This document shows positions 12,201 to 16,916 of a DNA stretch of 16,916 nt, in pieces; position 1 is the stretch's first letter, and each line of letters begins with the position of its first letter. Position numbers and translations under genes: made by a program. The DNA comes from Gloeophyllum trabeum ATCC 11539 (Eukaryota; Basidiomycota; Agaricomycetes; Gloeophyllales; Gloeophyllaceae): the NCBI RefSeq assembly GCF_000344685.1, contig NW_006920417.1, positions 417,492 to 434,407 on the forward strand, read 5' to 3'. The notes beneath the pieces are model-generated. The model searched no databases. It was not told the DNA's origin and worked only from the letters and a program-made list of their open reading frames with translations.

Positions 12201-12314
12201 AGGGAGGGGTGAATGGCATTGGCAGCGCTATGCAGAAGACACGGAGAGAAACTGAGGCAGGGAACACAAATGACACATACATAACTTGATATGTCGACTT
12301 CCTTGCAGCATTAG
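9205..12314. other. Gene-poor stretch with no supportable gene
   Basis: About 3.1 kb without a recognisable protein, tRNA or rRNA. Open frames here (largest 207 codons at 11003-11626 minus, 158 codons at 11488-11964 minus) overlap each other or frames on the other strand and carry no familiar motif. Small structures include a 13-G tract (10339-10351), an alternating GC run near 10765-10776, repeated GCGCTGAA near 9858-9875 and an inverted repeat CGGATATCC/GGATATCCG (11045-11053, 11060-11068). It may hold decayed transposon sequence, long non-coding transcripts or a fast-evolving gene I cannot see. Confidence 0.5.
10339..10351 (+). repeat. 13-bp poly-G tract
   Basis: An uninterrupted run of 13 G residues. 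Such tracts can form G-rich structures and vary in length, and are prone to sequencing error. No gene is tied to it. Confidence 0.7.
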
Positions 12315-12602
12315 CCTAGGAGACCATCATATGCCGTCCATCACGGACGGCAGTTGAGTCGCAAGTTCCAAACTCATCTTACTGACGATGCATCAGCATT
12401 ATCGGAACAGATATCAAATAGGGTCCGGTCTCAACAGATGTGTCCTGCAGACTCCAAGCCCCTCAAGCAACTAGCCCGATACATCAACTGATTCTCAGAG
12501 GACGCACCAACTCGTGATTCTCTCATATGTGCAGACATTCCTGGACGTCAGCGAAGACGAACAACTCACAAACGAAATGATTGGACTACTCCAGCTCCTG
12601 TG
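12315..12602 (+). pseudogene. Possible terminal exons of an unrecognised gene
   Basis: A frame open from 12315 to 12422 includes GRQLSRKFQTHLTDDASALS. A candidate 52-nt GT-AG intron (12423-12474) then leads in phase to a second open stretch (12475-12602) including QLVILSYVQTFLDVSEDEQL and ending in TGA. The composition looks protein-like and the intron size matches neighbours, and the stop would be convergent with eS19, 194 bp away. Against it: the donor (GTCCGG) and acceptor (ACTAG) are weak, no upstream exon with a start codon could be joined, and no family is recognised. It may be a 3' remnant or chance. Confidence 0.25.
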
Positions 12603-12796
12603 AGCATGAAAGAGTTGTATTTCTGCAAAGCACAACTGAGCAATATGCTCTGCGTGACCTGCGTCGAGCCCGAATGCGAACGTCATAATGAAAGCAGAGT
12701 AGCCTCGCCATATTTTAGAGAGCGCATGGAGCATACCGAGGTGAGAGATAAATCATGCGATATCCATGGACCACATGCCCGACCAGCGAAACACAT

Positions 12797-13382
12797 CTAC
12801 TCCTCGTCCTCCTCAGCCTCCTCCTCTTCTTCCTCCTCCTCTTCCTCTTTCTCCTGCTCCACTACAGCAGTGGCAATTCGGTCCAGATCCCGCATGCCGT
12901 CTTGGCTTATCCGACGGCCCCCGTTGTCTGTCTGCTCCAAAACGCCAATCTTCTCGAGGGCCTGGCAGACCTTGCGCTGTACGGAGGCAGAACAGTCTGC
13001 GTGGTGGGAGGGGCGGTTACCGCGTCGGTTGCGACCACCGTGGAGTTTCGTTAATGCGCCAATACCGACGTCTTTGCGGAGGTAGATGTGTCTTGCAACG
13101 GCAGCTGGAGTGCAAGGTACAGGTAAAGCTTTGAGTCATGACGAGAAGAGCAACATTCCGAACCTGCACGGACGTAGAACCAGTCAGGGTCATAGGGTGC
13201 AAGTTCCTTGAAGGGGCCAGTCTTGACAATGTCCACCCATGTAGGGACCTCAAGCTTTCCCGCCCGCTTGAGGTGCGAAGCGTATGCTGCGATGAATGTA
13301 TCGGGGCTATCGAGCCGGTCATTGACGCTTTCCGCACGGGCATTAGGAGTAGCACTTACGCGACGTCTCGTACACCTGGCAT
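12797..13382 (-). CDS. RPS19: 40S ribosomal protein eS19 (RPS19)
   Basis: Component of the small ribosomal subunit head, needed in fungi for 18S rRNA maturation. Exons 13382-13360, 13306-13164 and 13104-12797 (introns 53 and 59 nt) give 157 residues starting [20 protein letters not shown]. Conserved blocks are [75 protein letters not shown] and [17 protein letters not shown]. The very short first exon is typical of ribosomal protein genes. Intron 2 has a non-standard donor (GTTCGG), but the joined frame matches the family. Oddity: after the normal C-terminus comes a tail [16 protein letters not shown], longer and more acidic than I expect for eS19. It is divergent from the F-box gene, 260 bp from its first ATG. 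Confidence 0.96.
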
Positions 13383-13642
13383 TTTGAGTTAGAGGGCGAA
13401 TGTCTTGAGGACTGGCGGGAACGTCGGGCGCGTCGATGGCGGGGGTACGGGACTAATTAGAGTTCACTGGGAGGCTGGGCTCCTGTGCAGTTCTGTGGTT
13501 ACATAAGCAGTCCAAGAAGACTAGCCAAATGAGTCTACTGTGGACTTCTCTGTGGACCGTCGTTGCCACGCCATTGTGACGACAGAAGTCGATCGCGTGA
13601 GCGCGACGAAGTGCCTGGCCGGCCAGGCAGCCGCCAAGTTAG

Positions 13643-15145
13643 ATGCCTCTCGACTACCATCCTCCACTGCGGCTGTCGACGGGAAAAGTTTATCTGGCGT
13701 CGACAATGGGCGGTCGAATCATACAGCCACATCTTTACGATACGCAGCGGGATACGAGGCGCGGTAAAAAGACAGTGCCCACCCCGCCAATCAACCGTCT
13801 GCCACCGGAGATCCTGGCAGAACTCTTCGTATCATGCGCTGCCGTCCATCCGTACGCACCAGCTACTATCTCGCGCGTCTGCAAACGGTGGCGAGACATT
13901 GTCTCGGACTGGCCACGCGTGTGGTACCATCTGTTTCTGGATGAAGAAGAGAGAGGGATCAGGTCGTTGCAGAGACAATGCGAACTCTGGGCGGCCCATT
14001 CATCACCGCTCACCTTCGACGTCGAGATCAACATGGCGCATGTCGACGTGATGCTCGCCGTTCTCTCTCCACTCATACCGCATATAGCCCGATGGCGCTC
14101 GTTCAAGGTCCAGGGCAACTGGATAGAACACATACAGATGTCGAATATACCGGGCCGTACGGAGGACGAACCGCTGGCGTTGGAGAGAATAGACATATTT
14201 ATTGATGAAGACATGAAGGACGAAGTAGCAAGGGCGCCCTTTCGACCTACCCGAGACACCTTCCAGTTCATCGAGGGGCAGTTCTCGATGCAGCTATACA
14301 TGAGCACCCTGCCTGAACGTTATTTCCTAGAGCCTATGCAGGTCACCACTCTTATCATACAGGATAATTCCGACGTAATCCACCCCGTCAAACTGCTCAA
14401 GCTCCTCACTGCTTTCCCCCAACTGCAAACGCTCCGAGTGGCCGGCTGGCCGCAGACCGAGATGTATGATTACACCTCCGCGCCCGTGGTCTCTCTACCT
14501 CATTTGGTCGAACTGGCTTTGCGGGGCCTGTTATCTACTCGAGCCCTCCTTTCCCATCTCCACGCACCCTCGCTCAGAGAACTCAACCTTGGTCTGCTCA
14601 ATGTCGACCATCGGCTCTCCGACGAGTTTGACTATGAATCGGGCGATAGCGAAGACGAGGCTCAAGATTACTCCCAGTCGCCCTCGAGCGATCACGCCAC
14701 AGGCATGGGCCTACGCAGCCTCATCAGGCGCTGCAATCCACCCCTCGAGCTACTCTATATGGATTACGCGGATATGCGGACGAAGGACTTCCAATGGTGC
14801 TTCGACCGCTTGCCGAAGCTGCAGATTTTTGGAATTGTCGCGTCCGACATGTCTGACAATGTGATCAGACTGCTCGCGCCGTATCGCGAGAGCGACGAAG
14901 GGGAGGGGGTGGAAATGCGATTGCGCTTGCCGTCATTGAAGACTCTGGTCTTGCGCAATTGTCAACGTCTATCGGGGGAAGCGGTTGTGGATACTCTAAG
15001 GTCACGCGTTCAATACACGGACCAGCCTAGATGGAAAGTCACTCTATCCACTTTACAGCACGTCCAGATTGCCAACTGCGACGGTGTGCGAGATCCATAC
15101 ATACAGACATTGCGGGACATTCTAGGCCCGCGCTTGACACCTTAA
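13643..15145 (+). CDS. F-box domain protein, single exon
   Basis: A single uninterrupted 500-codon frame. An F-box lies at about residues 47-95: PPINRLPPEILAELFVSC, then ISRVCKRWRDIVSDWPRVWYHLFL. It is the motif that docks on Skp1 in SCF ubiquitin ligases. The remainder (about 100-500) has loosely spaced leucine-rich segments (LLKLLTAFPQLQTLRVAG, LPHLVELALRGL, LPSLKTLVLRNC, LSTLQHVQIANCDG) resembling the degenerate LRRs that present substrates in Agaricomycete F-box families, and an acidic insert (ESGDSEDEAQD) near 332-342. The start may instead be the second ATG at 13706 (codon 22, MGGRIIQPHL), which has a comparable context and leaves the F-box intact. The target is unknown. Large F-box families are usual in these fungi. 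Confidence 0.9.
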   Translation: MPLDYHPPLRLSTGKVYLASTMGGRIIQPHLYDTQRDTRRGKKTVPTPPINRLPPEILAELFVSCAAVHPYAPATISRVCKRWRDIVSDWPRVWYHLFLDEEERGIRSLQRQCELWAAHSSPLTFDVEINMAHVDVMLAVLSPLIPHIARWRSFKVQGNWIEHIQMSNIPGRTEDEPLALERIDIFIDEDMKDEVARAPFRPTRDTFQFIEGQFSMQLYMSTLPERYFLEPMQVTTLIIQDNSDVIHPVKLLKLLTAFPQLQTLRVAGWPQTEMYDYTSAPVVSLPHLVELALRGLLSTRALLSHLHAPSLRELNLGLLNVDHRLSDEFDYESGDSEDEAQDYSQSPSSDHATGMGLRSLIRRCNPPLELLYMDYADMRTKDFQWCFDRLPKLQIFGIVASDMSDNVIRLLAPYRESDEGEGVEMRLRLPSLKTLVLRNCQRLSGEAVVDTLRSRVQYTDQPRWKVTLSTLQHVQIANCDGVRDPYIQTLRDILGPRLTP

Positions 15146-15503
15146 TCTTTTTCTTTCGTGCGTCGCCTTACTTTCAGACGATACTCTAGATGTATCATGC
15201 TTAATTATCTTGGGCGCAGCCATTTTGTATCTCATACCTGCTATTGTACCATCTTGTATCGACTATCTTGGACTATACCCGCTGAAATAACAATGACCGT
15301 GGTCAGTACGGCATCTTTCGCACGTCCGCTAAGTCATTCGCACCTCGGCACAACTTCGCCTCTGGCAGGGCTCGAGCAAACACGCAGACTACCACGTTAG
15401 TCGCCCCACGTCCACGGAGCCGCAACCATAATGGCTCCTTATCATCTGACTCGACCGCCTAGCTGCATACAATTTCAGATAAGTACGGAGCGATTCGACT
15501 GCC
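15146..15503. other. Intergenic region between F-box and acetyltransferase genes
   Basis: These 358 bases must contain the F-box 3' UTR and the acetyltransferase promoter. The first part is AT-richer than the flanks. I see no clear TATA box, repeat or small gene. Confidence 0.5.
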
Positions 15504-16150
15504 ATGAGCATATCCACCACACAATCAGCCCACATACACATGTTCGAGACAGACCGTGTAATCCTACGCGCAGCCCAGGAGGCAGACTTCGACTTCCTGC
15601 TCGCGATGTACAACGACGCGACGATCCAGCGCTTCATGGACAGCGCCCCCATCGCGCCCCTCCGGGCCTCCTACAAGGAGGAGATCAAGAAGCGGCACGA
15701 GACAGCCGTCGTCGGCGCCGTGCTCGAGCACAAAGAGACGAGGGAGCCCATGGGCGAGTGCCGGCTGTGGATGTTCAGCCAGAAGAACCGCGAGGCGGAG
15801 GTCTCGATGTGCCTCGCGCCCGAGTGGCAGAATAGGGGCTTCGGCGCGGAGGTGCTGCGGTTCCTGGTGCGGTACGCGTTCGAGGGGCTGGGCGTGCATC
15901 GCGTGAGCTTGAGCGTGTTCGAGGGGAACGGGAGGGCTAGGAGGATGTACGAGAAGGTGTGAGTGCCATTCGCACATCGGTATGGTATGGGCCGATTGAA
16001 TATCGCCGGACGCATTCTGGCTTTGGCAGAGGATTCATCGAGGAGGGTAGGTCGCGGAAGAGCAATTGGGTGGACGGCCATTGGGAAGACCTGATCATGA
16101 TGGGCATGTTGGAGAGCGAGTGGGGGTCTTGGAGAAGTTCCGCGAATTGA
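15504..16150 (+). CDS. GNAT-family N-acetyltransferase (RimJ/RimL type)
   Basis: Two exons, 15504-15958 and 16030-16150, separated by a 71-nt intron (GTGAGT...GGCAG) that splits a valine codon; 191 residues. GNAT landmarks: ETDRVILRAAQEADFDFLLA at the N-terminus (about 15-34), the acetyl-CoA loop with Q-N-R-G-F-G within PEWQNRGFGAEVLRFLVRYA, GNGRARRMYEKVGFIEEGR (motif B, across the intron) and DLIMMGMLESEW near the end. It should transfer an acetyl group from acetyl-CoA to an amine; the substrate (protein N-terminus, antibiotic or small molecule) cannot be told. Exon 1 is strongly G/C-biased at third positions compared with the F-box gene next door. An alternative start is the internal Met at codon 13 (MFETDRV), which still precedes the domain. 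Confidence 0.9.
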
Positions 16151-16460
16151 GTAGACGTTTGAAGCAACGGCTTATGGTTAGGGTTTCGCCTTGGACTTCG
16201 CAGTCCAGCAAGTACTGACATTCTTACCTACTCTTACCTGTACAAGCACAGACAAGCACCCTCAGGAAATGCGAATGCCTGACCACTTGTGGCGCCACAG
16301 GAGCGCGTGGCCCGAGTTCATTCTCCTGATCAATTGAAACTGCGTTCCTGTCATTTCGGGCAAGCATGCGGGCGATAAGAGAGCTGATACCGTGACGTAG
16401 AGCTGCGATAAGGTTCTATATCACTGCGGCGCCTACTTATTCCGCTGGCTTTACGCGTTT

Positions 16461-16582
16461 CCTGCCTTATTAGGCAGGTGGGGCTCGGCGGTTCCCGGGT
16501 ATTCCCACGCCTCGCGCGACGCGTCGACGCGTCGCCTGTCCCGCTCGTTCCCCGGCGGCTGCACCTCCCCGGGGGTGTTTTT
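16461..16582 (+). other. Structured segment: hairpin, 20-bp palindrome with paired ACGCGT boxes, hairpin plus T-run
   Basis: CCTGCCT/AGGCAGG (16461-16467, 16472-16478) forms a 7-bp stem with a 4-nt loop. A perfect 20-bp palindrome at 16516-16535 (GCGACGCGTC and its mirror) contains two ACGCGT boxes (16519-16524, 16527-16532). A GC-rich stem CACCTCCCC/GGGGGTG (16562-16577) is followed by TTTTT (16578-16582). Together these could be a small structured RNA ending at a Pol III-type T-run, or a promoter with paired MCB sites for a gene to the right. The structure is seen; the function is speculation. Confidence 0.35.
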
Positions 16583-16729
16583 GCTCTCCTGCAGTAGATA
16601 GAAGTTGATGTATATTACCAAAATGCGTGTAACTATGGATAATGTACTCAAAAAGTCGCTCTATGTAGTCCGTTTAGCCCCCAAGAGCCGGGGAGGCCTG
16701 CTGCAAGCGGAAAAGCACTCATATTTACC

Positions 16730-16845
16730 GCATAAGTGCTCGAAAGCGCGGCATAAGCAGCATAAGCGTTTATTTCGGTGGATTTACGCCGATTTACAGG
16801 ATTTACGGCCACGTGATGCCTGGATTTACGGGCACGTCACGCCCT
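16730..16845. repeat. Direct repeats of GCATAAG and GATTTAC
   Basis: GCATAAG occurs at 16730, 16751 and 16760; GATTTAC at 16781, 16791, 16800 and 16823. The last two lie in 23-24 nt tandem units beginning GGATTTACGG and continuing CACGT (first unit with CACGTG at 16810-16815). The motif recalls the GATTTAG ends of the MITE at 8725-9204. This may be one end of another small element that continues beyond the window. Confidence 0.45.
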
Positions 16846-16916
16846 CCGTACAATCACATCAAGGCGCCGCCGCTTCGCGCCGCGTTCCCGAGCGCTTCTC
16901 CCCATCAAACCCCGAG

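Larger units (their letters stand above)
16151..16916. other. Intergenic end region rich in palindromes and direct repeats
   Basis: No coding frame is supported here. The only open frame of any size (16451-16651 minus) lacks motifs and overlaps strong palindromes. The content is described by the two repeat entries that follow. TGTGGCGCCACA (about 16284-16296) is a further short palindrome. Confidence 0.55.

Noticed and set aside
12600..13085. Plus-strand frame with a long serine run
   Set aside because: It is the antisense of the glutamate-rich tail and last exon of eS19.

Overview
The window looks like nuclear DNA of a filamentous basidiomycete, most likely an Agaricomycete. The evidence is dense, intron-rich genes with 50-71 nt GT-AG introns, a 16-intron sugar transporter, a casein-kinase-1-like kinase with the HRDIQ catalytic loop I associate with mushroom-forming fungi (from memory, not searched), and an intronless F-box gene. 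The genus cannot be read from the sequence. All multi-exon models were assembled by hand from splice sites, reading phase and family conservation.

Layout: 1-1308 has no confident gene. It holds a cluster of ACGCGT (MCB-type) boxes, nested inverted repeats and weak traces of a decayed coding stretch. 1309-3121 (minus) is a five-exon CK1-like kinase of 531 residues whose C-terminal tail contains a duplicated module. 3122-3760 is a divergent promoter region with a CACGTG box. 3761-6291 (plus) is a 17-exon MFS sugar transporter of 541 residues with two consecutive microexons (12 and 17 nt). 6534-8537 (minus) is a six-exon secreted glucoamylase (GH15 plus CBM20, 576 residues). About 190 bp upstream of its start codon lies a 480-bp MITE-like element (8725-9204) with near-perfect 26-bp terminal inverted repeats.

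9205-12314 is a long gene-poor stretch with scattered simple repeats. 12315-12602 may hold the last exons of an unrecognised gene or a pseudogene. 12797-13382 (minus) is ribosomal protein eS19 (three exons, acidic tail). 13643-15145 (plus) is a single-exon F-box protein. 15504-16150 (plus) is a two-exon GNAT acetyltransferase. The last 700 bases hold palindromes and direct repeats rather than genes.

Functional reading: the glucoamylase would release glucose from starch outside the cell, and the tail-to-tail transporter could import the sugar. The kinase is divergent from the transporter. In yeast, CK1 kinases act in glucose sensing and permease turnover, so a small carbohydrate-use neighbourhood is a reasonable but untested inference. 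The eS19, F-box and GNAT genes look like ordinary background genes. I see no clearly new biological system; the most unusual items are the kinase tail duplication, the transporter microexons and the transposon-like insertion in the glucoamylase promoter.
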